From the NCBI GenBank assembly GCA_020002185.1, contig CM034531.1, positions 90,030,121-90,094,120 on the forward strand: a stretch of 64,000 nucleotides of DNA, written 5' to 3'. The translations under genes and the position numbers were made by a program. Of this stretch, positions 12,086 to 24,130 are shown piece after piece. The stretch's first letter is position 1. The number at the start of each line of letters is the position of its first letter. A model generated the notes under the pieces. It ran no database searches and was not told where the DNA came from. It worked only from the letters and a program-made list of their open reading frames with translations. The DNA comes from Paraescarpia echinospica (taxonomy: Eukaryota > Annelida > Polychaeta > Sabellida > Siboglinidae).

Positions 12086-14950
12086 TAGCAATTTTGCCTT
12101 GTTTTATGTTACTTGATAATTTTGTAAAAAAAATAAACTAACATAATTGGCAAATCCTTGTGAACTATGTGTACTAAGCTTTTCTTTGACTATATCAGGA
12201 ATGTTATTTAGTAGAAGTGGCAAATTATGCCTAAGACATTTCTTTGCAAATTCATGTTTAATTTTATAAGTGTGTATTTTATTCTTGACTCGTATCATGA
12301 TTATGTACCTCATAGTTAAACATTATCCTCCAGTTTTGTAAATAAACTGGTAAGTCATTGTGGCAATATTTATAGTGAAATTTTAATTGTTGTAATTTAA
12401 GGATGTCATCTACTTTTAAGAAGTTGAAATTGTTGTGAAGTGGTTCTGTGTGGGAAATATAATTACTTACGGTAATAATTCTCAGGGCTTTGTTGAAGTT
12501 TTATTATTCTAATTAATTGAAAGTCCCATGCCATGATGCAATAATTAATGTATGGCACTATTACAAAATTATATAACATTATTTTAATATGAAGAGGTAG
12601 CACATGTTTCAATTGTTTAAAATGCCAATGTTTTTTAGAACAAGCATTTGATATGTTTTTAGTGTGTTTTTTCCAGTTGAGATTTGTATCTATAATTAAA
12701 CCCAACAAAATTGATTATTTGACTTATTCAATATCTACATTGTCAATCTTTAGAGTAAGCGTCTGTCTATTTTTCTTTGCCTTTTGAAATGTCATGTATT
12801 TAGATTTTGCTTATGTTTAGCAATTCTTTATTTATTTTGAGCCATTCAGTTATTTTAGAAAGTTCTTAATTTATTAATGATTCAACATTTTCGTAATGTA
12901 TGTTATCGTTGAAAGTGCTTAGTATACTTGATAGAGTTGTATTATTGGCATAAATTATGAAATTAAACATTTTATTGGCTTGTGCAAAATTATTGATATA
13001 TATGATGAATAACAGGGGTCCTAAGCTTGAACCATGTGGTACACCTGTTGTTATTGATAACATATTTGATTTTATATTGTTATTTTTCCGTATATTGTTT
13101 ACGATTTGTTAGGTAACAGCTGAATAAGTTCAGATTTGTTCCATGTATACCGTATTATTTTAATTTGTCTGCAGATCTAGGTAAATATTGATAGGTATTT
13201 CATCCTTATCCAGTTGGGTTAATATTCTATCTATTAATTCTAGTGCCGCGTATTCAGTTGAATATTTAAGTCGGAATCCATACTGGTGGTCAACAAAAAG
13301 CGTAGTCTTTAAAGTAAAAGGATGATTGATCAAAACTCATTTGTTCAAGTATTTTTGAAATAGCTGGTAGAAGAGATATGGGCCTATAATTATTGAATAC
13401 TGTTGGCTCACCTTTTTATTAATTGGAATTACCTTAGCAATTTTTAGTTTATCAGGGAATCTTCCTGTTTTTAGTACTTGATTTGTTAATAAAGTTAAAT
13501 ATTTAGTTAGTTCAGGTTCAAGCATTTTAGCAGTTTTGTGGAGAGACCATCACATCCACAGCTACATTTGTTGGTTAGATTAATTATTGTTTTCTTTACG
13601 TTATCTTCTTCAACGTATTTAAATGTAGAATTACAGTTTACTATCTCATTTAGATACAAAGAATGATCATGAAAGCCTTTGTAGTTAATACAATTTGCCA
13701 AATTACCACTTACATTGTATCGAATTTATTTGCAATTTTTAATTTGTCTACCACAATAGAATCGGATACTTTAAAGTATTTTGGAAATTATTTATTAATT
13801 TTATCTTTAGATATGATTTCAGTTATAGTTTTCCAAGTGTTTTTATATAAAATTTAAATTGATTAAAACATTTGTCAAAATATAATTGCTTTATTTGCTT
13901 AAACCTTATTTTCCGTTATCTTATTGAGGGTCGCAAGCCTTGAGTTATCCATGTAGACTTTTTTTTTTTATATGTATTAATTTTCACTAATTTGCTAGTC
14001 ATATATTTATTTTTAGCTTGATTTATTTAATTGATGATAATGTTATAATTATGGATTGTATCAGCATTTGAACTTGTATCTATTTTGTTATGTATTTCAG
14101 AAGAGATTATACTATTTTTTTACTTTGAACGTAGCCTATTTATTTTGTACATTAACTCGTATACATTTTGTAGAATGTTCCTCTTTAGAGCAGTGTCAAT
14201 AAAGCATAAAATATGGTTGATGATCGGAATGTTGTTAACTAATATTCCTGCTGTACTTTGCAAACTATGTTTGGTTAAATTACAAAAAAAATTATCAATA
14301 AGTCTACCAGTACATGTTGTGAACCTTGTAGGAATAGTAATTTTTGGGAAGAGACGAAATGAATTAACATGTCAAAGAAAGTGCTACAATGTTCTTGCTC
14401 GTTTATTTTTAGCATATTTATATTGTGGTCCCCTGCAAGAATAAGGTTGTTGTTTTGATGATGTTGCCTAGATGGTATGACCATTGTAAATTCATTTATA
14501 ATTTCGTTATAGTATTCGGTTAAAGGCCTTGGCGGTCGGTATATATATATCCTATAGTGACTGTCTGTGATAGGCCTGCTCTATTTACTTGTATTATTTC
14601 TCCCTCCCTTTGTTCATACATATTTAGTTTCATCTTTACTTCATAATCAAAGTGTTTATCTATATATTAATAAACACCCTTTAGTCCATTTAATTGAATT
14701 AGTAATAACTCATCATTATCAGATAGCCAGCTCTCTTGGAGACATATTATGGTAAATTAAAAAATTAAGGAAGATAAGTCATTTATAAATACCTCGAGTT
14801 CACTAAACTGTGCGTCAATGGACTGTATATTTGAGCTTAGGATACTGAAATGTTTATTATTATTTTTAACTAATAACACACATTCATATTATGAAGATTG
14901 CCTAGAAAATAGTCCTACATCTTTTTCAGGAACGGGTCACTGATATGGAG
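12086..14950 (-). mobile_element. Degraded LINE (jockey superfamily, L2/CR1-like), minus strand
   Basis: The remains of a nearly full-length ORF2 read right to left. An endonuclease piece near 14275-14484 (LAGDHNINMLKINEQEH, the GDFN motif with D kept and F changed) is followed by an inter-domain piece (13507-13701), reverse transcriptase pieces at 13337-13525 (VIPINKK) and 12866-13063 (TTGVPHGSSLGPLLFIIYINN), a thumb-like piece at 12463-12708 (LGLIIDTNLNWKKH) and a C-terminal block at 12104-12313. The catalytic YADD reads YANN, so both metal-binding aspartates are lost. Frames are broken at every junction. The element in the plus orientation at 16.4-18.3 kb looks like a relative. Confidence 0.8.
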
Positions 14951-15084
14951 CAACGTGTAATTTGTTAAGAAGGTGGTGGTGGCTTAATGGTTAAACTTAG
15001 AAAGAAAGGGATATATTAATTGGTGGCGGTGTCAAAACTACGAGGTTGGCTAAATAATTCAATAATGCATTGTCGTCAATGATG

Positions 15085-16283
15085 GAATTGACGACAAAGC
15101 CACATATGTGGATGGATGTGCCGTTCTGCATCAGATACCCTAGCCAAAGGCAGATACCTTTCATGAAGTGTGTTCATCTTATATGATGTATGTTCTCCAC
15201 TTGGCAGCACACGATATGACCTGGTTCACAGTGTTCGACAGCTATGAAGTGCTCACGACCAAGGAACCCGATCAGAAGTGACGTAAATTGGGCAAGTTCC
15301 TTTCCACTGATGTGTTGGTTGGACGTAACACTCCAGTGCCTTCAGACAAAAGTAGTTTTCTTTCAAACAAGCACAACAAACAGCAACTCATTAATCTCCT
15401 CTCTACTTACCTGCTGAAAGAAGGTATCGAGGTGCGTCACGTTGGCGAGGAAAGATATGCGGATACCACAATTGCGAAGTGTATCCTAAAAGTTGCAGAA
15501 TCCCACGAGAACGTACGTATTCGTTGTGATGATACATATCTGCTTGTAATCCTGCTTTACCATGCGCCCGAGAAGTCCACTATTTACATGCAAACCAAAC
15601 ATAGACTAATCAGTATCCTCACTGGTCAACACACTCTCGGAAAGGAGATGTGTAAGTGCTTGCCATTTGCACACGCTATGTCTGGCTGTGACACAACGTC
15701 AGCTATCTATTGTATTGGCAAAGTCAAACACATGAAAGTTCTAGGAACTTCAACAGAGCTGAGAACATCTGTTGCCATATTCGGCAGTAACACTGCATCG
15801 AGCGCCGACATTGTAACATCTGGGGAGCGGTATATGGTTTCGCTTTGCCCCAAAAGCAACTGAAACGTAAGTATCAACGACTTACGATACATGCACATAA
15901 TTTCATCAAAGTATGTCGTCATTGAAAGAATTCCATCGACAAGTCGAGCATGCTAATTCCATTAACTCAGAATGCAACCATAGGTTTCTACTACGGTTAT
16001 TCTGAAAACGGCATTGGACAGAAAGAAACAATATGGCTTCCACTGTGACGCACACTCGGTAGTGCCCGTCAGCACAGACAAAAAACCAACACCCGAACAT
16101 CTTCTTCAAGAGATCCGTTGCTCTTGGAAGAACCAAGATAAATTGTGTGTGTCTTGCAACTGTTCAAAGATGCGCCTTGCCTGTAGCGTCCACTGCAAAT
16201 GTCAAGGACAGTGCGCAAACGGCCCAACTCTTGTACAACTACCCGACAGTGACGATGATGACAATGCTGATGATGATGTTTAA
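15085..16283 (+). pseudogene. PIN-like nuclease/CXC-tail protein, broken
   Basis: This is a remnant of a widespread invertebrate gene family of unknown function, combining a PIN-like (FEN-type) core and a cysteine-rich C-terminal tail. In order, one sees a block around 15085-15280 (AVLHQIPWPK then VFDSYE), then the long frame 15288-15863 containing FLSNKHNKQQLINLL, CDDTYLLVILLYH and the highly conserved MSGCDTTSAIYCIGKVK, then 16014-16283 with HLLQEIRCSWKN followed by a CxCx5-type CXC cluster. In relatives the third block usually reads DDTDLLVLL, so a metal-ligand Asp is probably replaced by Tyr here. Frameshifts separate the blocks at about 15.29 and 15.9 kb. Members are often repeated and found near mobile elements; whether it is one is inference. 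Confidence 0.55.
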
Positions 16284-16379
16284 CAAATTATATATTAGAA
16301 GATTACAGGTAGTAACACAAACAGTTTTAGTATTCGAAGCTCAAACATTCAGTTTATAAATACAAAGTTCAATTAACTT

Positions 16380-18345
16380 GAAATATTCATAGAGGACCTA
16401 CATAGAAACCACATTAAACTGAGCGTAATATGTTTACAAGAGGCGTGGAAGTCTGACAATGACGATTTCTCTCAATTTTATTTAGATGGATATGATTGTA
16501 TAAAGCAGGGACAAATGCTGCAACAAAGGAGGGTTCCTAATATATGTAGACAAAAAATACAAACCTGATGCAATAATGAATCTAAGTACATACAAACACT
16601 GGGTATGGCTAGTCATTCAAATAACTGGAAATGGTTTATCAAAAACTATGACCATTGGAATATATACAGGCCTCCCAAATAAGCAATGAAAATACTACAT
16701 AAATAATTTATGAATTTTAATCAGTTATAGCATCCCTGGAAAATAGCAATAATAATCTCATTATGGCAGGGTACGGTAATACAAATTTACTCAAAATAAA
16801 CGAGAACAAAATTTTAAGGTTTCACTAGACCAAACGGAACACTGATATATATTTTTTTCTGCAGGCTACGGTTATTCTGAAAACGGCAGAATAACCGTTT
16901 TAGTTTAGTGTAGAACACTAAAAATACTGCTGGGATTCTTGTACAAACTTTCTCTGATCTTCAATCTTTCTTTTTTTCAAAGCTCAACTTCCTCCTAAAT
17001 CTGTACAAATAAATACACAAAGTTATGAAGCCATGCACAAAGTCAAAATTGAAATAGATTACTATAATTTATACAACAAACTACATAAACCACAAAATGC
17101 GAATCCCAATTTAAAATACAACATAATGCATTAAGTAATTATGCGTGCCAAAAATAAGTACATGCCTACTAAAATAATTACATTGAATAAATACAACCAT
17201 AAAAACGACATGGATCACTCGATGATTGCTAAAGTGTATTCGGTATTGGGACACACTTAATAGACAATTAAAACTGACTAACCCTGTTTCACAAAATTAT
17301 GACACCGCTAATATTGACAATTCTATACTATTAAACAAATTAAGATATTGTGGCTTAGACGGCAAAACTCTACATTTATTTAAAATGTATTTAAAACACC
17401 GTGATAAGTACACTGAATTTAATGATACTGCATCTGCAACTTTACTTATAAAAGCTAGTGTACCACAAGGGTCCATTCTTGGACCATCATTATTTACTAT
17501 ATATATATATACGGTATATCTATACATATATATATATATTTAAATGATTTCACACCAGCCAGCCAAATGCTCACCTTAATAATATATGCTGATGATATAA
17601 TTTTATTTAGCACCATAAAACTTCTAGGGAAAGTGCACACAAAAATTCAGAATCTGTAATAAATGACGAATTACTCAAAATAGTTGAGTGGCTTAATATT
17701 AACAAGTTATCACAAAATAAAAGTAAATCGAAATGCATTACCTTCCAAATGCCAAACGAACCTACACAGATGCTATCTCTCAATGTAAACAATTAAACTA
17801 TTGAGAGAGTAGAAGAATTTAACTTCGTAGGCTTAACTTTATACACGGACGTAAATTGGAAGAAACATATTGAAAACATATGTAATAAGTGATGTACAAT
17901 GATAAAATTATAGGAATATTAAACAGACTAAAACATGTGTTATCTTTAAAAAATTAAGTATTTTATATACAGCATTGCTATTATATCATATTAGTTACTG
18001 CATTATGATACGGGGATGTGAAAGAAACATATTAATGACAAAGCAAAAGAAAGCAGTACGAACAATATCACCAAGCAAATACAATTCACATACATAACCG
18101 CATTTTTAAAACTCAATATATCACAATAGAAAGATTTACTGAAATTACAACAATTCAAATTTTACTACAAATATAAATATCAAAATATACCTGTCTACTA
18201 ACTAAACAGGCAGATAACACATAATGCCAACATACACAACTATTATAACACTTGGAGAATAACTAAACAATAGAACTAAAATATACCTGATTTAGTAGTG
18301 AACAAGATAGAGACTCATAATTTGATAGGTATCTCAATAATTTAT
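16380..18345 (+). mobile_element. Degraded LINE (jockey superfamily, L2/CR1-like), plus strand
   Basis: The remains of one ORF2 are visible in several frames. An endonuclease start near 16436-16640 reads QEAWKSDNDDFSQFYLDGYD; a later EN piece near 16760 reads AGYGNTNLLKINENK (the GDFN motif mutated to GYGN). The reverse transcriptase is at 17226-17640, with DNSILLNKLRYCGLDGKTL, VPQGSILGPSLF and an intact YADDIILF near 17585. A C-terminal region runs to about 18345. A (TA)n expansion at 17497-17540 interrupts the RT just after the PQG block. Stops and frameshifts are frequent, so it is an old copy. Confidence 0.78.
16866..16898. repeat. Perfect 11-bp inverted repeat (hairpin) plus 23-bp repeat
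   Basis: Arms cggttattctg (16869-16879) and cagaataaccg (16887-16897) flank a 7-base loop. The first 23 bases (16866-16888) are identical to 15991-16013, which lies inside the broken PIN-like gene 875 bases upstream. Confidence 0.8.
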
Positions 18346-18560
18346 TCTAAATAATACATGTTATAAAAACATGAAGATTATGTTTTTGTACTATACAAAA
18401 TTGTTACATATGCTAACTAAACTGTACAAATAATGAATTAGTGTATCACATTTAATAACAGTACAATACAACATTTCGTGTATTTACATTCATGCCTACA
18501 CTAGTACACAACACACAAAACACATCAACACAACACGCACGCACGCACGCACGAGCACTG
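18346..18560. other. Junction between LINE and Polinton
   Basis: AT-rich sequence passes abruptly into GC-rich sequence at about 18.54 kb through a (GCAC)n tract at 18536-18553. No terminal inverted repeat partner for the right side of the Polinton was recognised here, so the left terminus of the element is undefined. Confidence 0.5.
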
Positions 18561-18627
18561 GTCGAGTATACGCACGACTACATCGCGCGGTCCTGTCCAG
18601 TCGAGATATAACTATCAACTGACCGGC

Positions 18628-21600
18628 TTGGACACGGGCTCGCTCGACCCCCGACTACGACTAATGTTCGAGGAGCAGACTCGAACGTTTAAAATCTACC
18701 TAAGTTTTGGGTTTATTCTCCGACACAAGGAGACAGGGAGTTACAGGTACTTTCAATTGTCGTGTAACTGCTGTGGTCGCTACCTCGAATCGCCCGCTCT
18801 CAACAGCGATAGCTCGTCGTTCGAACGCTTCGTCGAAGGCGTCCGACAACTCGACGTCCTTCAGTACGTTGTAGCGCAGAGACCCGACTCGGGGTGGACT
18901 GCTGAATTGATGACTAACGTTATCTACTTCCTCAACGCCATCATCCACCATCCTATCGGCTGTCTCGACGTGCAACTCCCCGTGTACCTACGTCCTACGC
19001 ACCAACAAGGCGGTTGTCGCTCTAGCGAAAGATCGACACAGTAGACCCTACACCGATAACTTGTGCCTCTTCCGCTGTCAGGCGCTTCATCGAGGCGCTA
19101 GGGAGGCCGTAACCGATATGACGGCCCCAGCCTTAAAGCTCTACGCCGACTACAGCAGGAGCACCAGCACCACCGGGGTGAGTCCCTACGCGTTCGACGG
19201 CGTTCCTCTGAACGAACTCGATCGGGTGGAGACGGTCTTTAAAACCAGCGTGGTCGTGTATCGACTGACGGAGGAGGAGCCCGGGAAAACGTCCGCCGAA
19301 TTGATCCGGCGTTCCCTCTACCGGTACCCCACTACCATAACCGTCAACTTGTACAACACACACTATTCGTATATACTCTACGTCTCGAACTTCTGTCACA
19401 CGTACCTATGCAGTAAGTGTGATGAATCGCTGTGGCGAGGTGCCTATTACTTACTGCGTCACGAAGCGACGTGCGAGGTTGGCGTTCGCCACGTCTTCCC
19501 CGGCGGTGTCTACAACCCGACGCCGTCCGTGTTTCCACAGTTGGAGGATGAGGGTAACTACGTGGACGAACCCCTGCGCTACTATCCGTATAGGGCGACA
19601 TTCGACTTCGAGTGCTACTTTGACAGTCGTGACGTACCGGCGGAACGCGCCTTATGCCGGTGGATAGCCCGACACGAGCTACTCAGCGTGAGTATCGCCT
19701 CGAACGTCCCCGGCCACGAGACAGCGCAATGCTTCGTCACGACCGGGGATTCGAATGAGCACGCAAAGCGCCTGATCGTCGCCCTGGAGGCCGTGAGCAA
19801 ACCGGAATACGCGGCTCTGCGACCGTTCTACGACTCTACATTCGAAGAGATCGCCACGCTCGAAGACGAATGGCGACTCAAGTTTCAAGAGATGGAGGCG
19901 GCGTCGGCGTCGGCCAGGGACAACAAACCGTACACCGCACTCGCCGACCGCCTGTGGGCCTATCTACGCCAGCTCCCCATCATCAGCTTCAACTCGGACA
20001 AGTACGATGTGAACGGCGCCAAAAAGTATCTCACTCCCCTGTTCATGATCGAAGAACAGAACATATAGTCGGCCTATACGTTAGAACAACTTCATGTGTC
20101 TAACGACGGCGTCGCTCAAGTTCCTGGACATCACCAACTACATAGCCCCCGGTTTTAGCTACGATAAGTTTCTGAAGGCCTACGGCTGCGAAGTGACGAA
20201 GGGACACTTTCCCTACGAGTACCTGGACGAGCTGCGGAAACTAGACGACACCGAACTGCCGCCACGGGAGGCTCTCTACAGCCACCTAAAACGCGAAGGG
20301 ATCTCCGCCGCGGCGTACGAGGGTTGCATGAAGGTATGGCGCGACGAAGGGATGACGACGCTGCGGGACTTCCTCGTCTGGTACAACAATAGGGACGTGG
20401 CACCGTTCTTTGAGGCCGTCGACAAACTGTTCACCTTCTACCAGCAGCTGCGCATCGATAAGTTCAAAGACGCCATCAGCTTACCGTGTCTAACACTATT
20501 CTACCTGTTCAACGATATCCCGCCGACGCTTCACTTCACTCTCTTCAACGAGCCGAACAAGGACCTGCACCGTCTCGTGCAATCGCAGATCGTTGGCGGA
20601 CCCTCGGTCATTTTCACGGGTCATCACGAGGCCGAAATAACCGTTCTACACCGAACCGAGTACGGCGCGGACTTGTCACTCGATCGTGGGCTTTGACGCA
20701 AATGCTCTCTACCTCTGAGCTCTCACGCGAGACATGCCGACGGTGTGTTACACGCGCGCCCGCGAGGAGAACGCCTTTCGGCGTGCACCGCTACGGCCGT
20801 ATAGTGGCTGACGTGGGAGGCCGAGCGGACGGGGGTGCGCATACGACACCAGCTCAACGGGCACGAGAAACGCGTCGGTAATACCGGGTCGACGGCTGGT
20901 ATCGGGAGATGTAGACGGCGTTCCAGTTCCAAGGGTGCTTCTTCCATGGCTGTCCGTGTACGGGGAGGGAAACGAACAAGGTTAAATAAAAGTCGATGAG
21001 TCAACTGTACGCCGAGACGATCGCCACCACAATCTACCTTCGCCGCTTCGTCACCGTCGTCGAAATGTGGGAGTGCCATTGGCGCGAGATGAGACCGCCG
21101 CCGCCGCCGGAGACCCGTTCCAGGAGCGGCGGGAACATTACGGGGTCGACAATCTTGAAGGCCGTACTCAACGGCACCCTCTTCGGCCTACTTGAGTACG
21201 ACATCGCCGTCCCGGACGCGCTGCGCGACACCATCGCCGAGATGCAGACTATCTTCAAGAACGCCTACATTACGCACGACGATCTCAGCCCTTTCATGCG
21301 TCGCTGCGCCGAAGCGCACGAGCTCCTGGCCCGGCCTCAGCGGACACTCGTGGGGAGCTTTTTCGGCACCAAGATTCTGTTCACGACTCCCCTACTACGG
21401 TGGTATCTGGAGCACGGACTCGTCATCGACAGCGTGTACCAGATCGTCGAGTACGTCCCGATCGCGTGCTTTCGTCGCTTCGACGACTAGGTCTCCGCCG
21501 AGCGACGCGAGGGCGACACCGACCCCGACAAGGCCATCCTCGCCGATATGTTTAAACTTCTTGGGAACAGTTCCTATGGGAAACTATCACGCGGGTCGAT

Positions 21601-22371
21601 CTCCACCGGGACATCAAGTACTGTACGACTAAAGGTGCTGCAACGCTGATCAACGATCGACGCTTCCGTCAGCTCGACGTCGTCGTACCCGATGGTCTCT
21701 ATGCGGTGGCGATGAACAAGCGAACAGTCAAGTACGTACTGCCCATCCAGATCGGCTACTTCTTGTACAAGTACACTAAACTACGTTTGCTGGAATTCTA
21801 CTACGACTTCATCGCTACCTACGTAACGTGTCCCCTGTTCCAGTACTTCGCAATGAATACCGATTCAGCGTATTTGGGCCTCGCGGGTCAGTGCGTCGAC
21901 GAGCTCGTGGAAGAGGCTAAGCGCGAGCACTACTTCCGCAACTGAGGGGAATGGTTCCACGATAACGCGGAGGCGTACGTACAGTGCCGAATCGCCGGCC
22001 GACCGTGGGACGCGCCCGCCAAATGTTGCGCGAAGCGTCGGACGTACGATAAGAGAATGCCGGGGCTCTTCAAAGAGGAATGGTCCGGCCGCGGAATCGT
22101 CGCGCACTACAGCAAGACCTACTACTGTTTCGATACAGTCGGGGATAAGTACAGCACGAAGGAGATGAGCAAGCTTCAGAACGACATCGACAAGGACGTC
22201 TTCCTCGCCGTGCTGCGCAGTCAACGGAGCGATAGCGGATGGAACCGCGGCTTCCATGTGAAGGAATCGTTCGTGCTGACGTACAATCAAGAGCGCGCGA
22301 CGTTCAGCTACTTCTACGCCAAACGACGCGTGCTCGACGACGGAGTCACCACGGCACATATACACGTATAA
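18628..22371 (+). pseudogene. PolB: Polinton protein-primed family B DNA polymerase (broken)
   Basis: This is the replicative polymerase of the element. About 3.74 kb would give the usual Polinton length of roughly 1,200 residues. Blocks in order: N-terminal FKIYLSFGFILRH (18690); NLCLFRCQALHRG (about 19050); Cys-rich C..C..W..HE..C block (19410-19480); exonuclease motif I TFDFECYF (19599); exonuclease II SFNSDKYD (19985); KFLDITNYIAPGFSYDKF (20115); exonuclease III YNNRDVAPF (20380); motif A GFDANALYL (20689); motif B KLLGNSSYGKLSRG (21551); motif C as MNTDSAYL (21853); C-terminal PGLFKEEWSG and NRGFHVKESFVLTYNQE. Lesions: frameshifts near 19.0, 20.08, 20.67, 20.72-21.0 and 21.62 kb, stops at 20066, 20716, 21488 and 21943, and Asn instead of the first catalytic Asp in motif C. 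The true start codon is not evident. Confidence 0.93.
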
Positions 22372-22584
22372 ACAACACAACCCTACCTAACGGGACCTAA
22401 ACACTACCATAAGGACTAACCCTACCCTACCCCACCTAAGGGGACCCGCCCTCCCTAGGGTTAGGGGTATGTATGTATGTATATGTAGGGAGGTAGGTAG
22501 GGAATAATAAAGAGTGAACAACAGCGACAACGCAGTTTTCATCGTCTTATATTTTTCTCTGCTAAGCGAAAGCGAAGCGAAAAT
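22372..22584. terminator. Convergent intergenic region with poly(A) signal
   Basis: This short interval separates the ends of PolB (plus) and protease (minus). It contains a C-rich/G-rich low-complexity stretch ('ccctaccctacccc' near 22420; 'gtagggaggtaggtaggg' near 22485) and an AATAAA at 22506-22511, which would serve as a polyadenylation signal for the polymerase transcript. Confidence 0.55.
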
Positions 22585-23022
22585 TCAAAGCGGTTTTAGC
22601 CAATCGAATACGAACCAGTCGTTAGCCACCCTATCGGGGCCGAACAGGCACTGTAAGCCCTTTAACGGCATACCGCGGCATCATAAGAGCAGGTAGGCGA
22701 CGCAATATTGTTCGCATACGTTAGATACCCCGCTATGCTGTCTCTTGTCGTTGTACGTCCACGAGTCACAGTTACGGCGAAGGAAGGCGCGGAAGTCGGC
22801 GTGTAGCGGTGGCAGTCCGTACGAGTCGAAGTAGTCGCATCGCCGGTCGGCGTCCATGTAGTGTGTTCCCCGGTTGGTTCCGTCGTCGGTGTTGCACACG
22901 TAGGCCGTCGGGTAAGCGGTGAGCCATCTTTTCGGTAACTCGTCTTTAGGCAGGATACCGATGAAGACGTTTTTAGTGAACGCGTCGAGCTGCAGGCGGC
23001 ACATGAGCTGATATGTGTCCAT
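22585..23022 (-). pseudogene. PRO: Polinton adenain-like cysteine protease
   Basis: This is a maturation protease of the adenovirus-protease (C5/Ulp1-like) family, expected to cleave capsid proteins during assembly. Reading from 23022, the frame shows FIGILPKDELPK, then TNRGTHY with the catalytic His, CDYFDSYGLPP with the acidic residue, and finally a Q..S..CEQYC block with the oxyanion Gln and catalytic Cys (the usual CGQYC has Gly changed to Glu). An in-frame TGA falls just after YLLL at about 22679, then the frame continues through RGMPLKGLQCLFG to a stop at 22585. Total length about 145 residues, near the family norm of 150-200. It directly follows the capsid gene, the usual order. Confidence 0.88.
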
Positions 23023-23047
23023 CGCGCTGCTGCTCAGTAGACGTACA

Positions 23048-24062
23048 CTAGTTCTTGTCTATCCCGAGCACCGTCTCGAACTCCCGTACACGACGACGTT
23101 CACCATCCGAACCAGCGCCGCTGCGAAGTGTACCTCCACGCGCAGGTTCCCCTGACGCACGACGTTGAAATGATCCCTGTCGCAACAGTCAGGCGACAGG
23201 TTGAAGCCGAAGATATTGTAGCCGCCGCCGAAGTCGGAATGCGTTAGGTCGTTACCCTCGTCCTCGTACGCCTTACGCGTCGTGCCGAAGAGGTTCATAT
23301 AGCTTCGGATGTAACGTCGAGTCGCGAAGTTCGGCTGCAGCGTCTTGCTCGGCACCTGGCGTCCGTCAACGTAGAGGTCGAGGAAGTTTACGCCGTTGTG
23401 CTTTGCGTTAAACGAGTTTTTATGGTGAGCCACGTTATAGGCGTTGTTGTCGATCAGGCACATGAACACGCGTTTCGGGAGAATGCCCAGGTAGACGTTT
23501 TCGTGAGTATCAGACATCGTGCCGTGCGGTATCGAGTACAACTTGCAGTCGACTCGACGTAGCGGGTACTTGGCCGGTCCCTTCGTCAACGCTTTAATGT
23601 GACTGAGCTGGACTGCCGGATTCACCTTAGCTTTTCGCACTTGTAGGAAGGTCTCTTGCCGGACGATTTTGAACCCCGGATCGGCGACCACTCCTAGGAG
23701 CGCGAAAGCGTCCTTGCTTCGCACCATTCGCATCTTGACGTCGACACCGTTCATTAGGTACCGGTCTTGCATGAACACGTCGGCGTGCAGGCGTCCCAAC
23801 ATGTCCACTTCGCGACTGTTCCCTATGAAGAGGCGCCGCTTCGCGTACCCGTTGTTAGCATTCGTGGTCGCGTCCACGTACCCGGCGGTATCCTTGTACC
23901 ATAGACTACACCGAGCTGCGTCTTTTTGGCGTCGGAACCGTAACTCAGCGGGGTTTCGATATAGGCCCGGTACGTATACGTATTGGTCGACGGCGTCACG
24001 AGCGTGCCGTTCAGCGACACGTTGACTTGACTGAACAGCGAATACAGAAAATTGTTGACCAT
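23048..24062 (-). pseudogene. MCP: Polinton double-jelly-roll major capsid protein (N-terminally deleted)
   Basis: The predicted protein matches the Polinton major capsid protein, the virion shell protein (often mis-annotated in animals as F54H12.2-like). Visible blocks: NNFLYSLFSQVNVSLNG at the start, YTYRAYIETPLSYG, then in a second frame GYAKRRLFIGNSREVDMLGR, LHADVFMQDRYLMNGVDVK, MVRSKDAFALLG, ILPKRVFMCLIDNNAYN, LQPNFATRRYIRSYMNLF, GNDLTHSDFGGGYNIFGFNL and RQGNLRVEVHF. Frameshifts occur near 23.85 and 23.09 kb; the ending in the last frame is ETVLGIDKN then a stop at 23048. The first 80 or so residues of the family are missing, because the sequence at 24063 changes abruptly into another gene. 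It cannot form a capsid as it stands. Confidence 0.92.
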
Positions 24063-24130
24063 TTGTTTTCGGGAAGCACTTTCATAGAGGCATTGCTCGG
24101 TAACGTCAGATAAAAGTCAGACGATGTCAT
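24063..24130 (-). pseudogene. N-terminal stub of a second Polinton structural-type gene
   Basis: An ATG at 24130 opens a 22-codon stub containing DFYLTLPSNASMKVLPEN, the start of a conserved Polinton protein whose N-terminus normally reads LYLTLPSN-S-x-x-x-P-N. The stub is cut after about 22 codons and the next base continues inside the major capsid gene in another frame. Its start overlaps the stop of the upstream small membrane protein gene in an ATGA arrangement. The function is not established in my knowledge; a minor structural role is inferred from position. Confidence 0.7.

Noticed and set aside
22400..22500. CCCTA-like blocks as an internal telomere repeat
   Set aside because: Units are irregular and short; better described as low-complexity C/G sequence between convergent genes.
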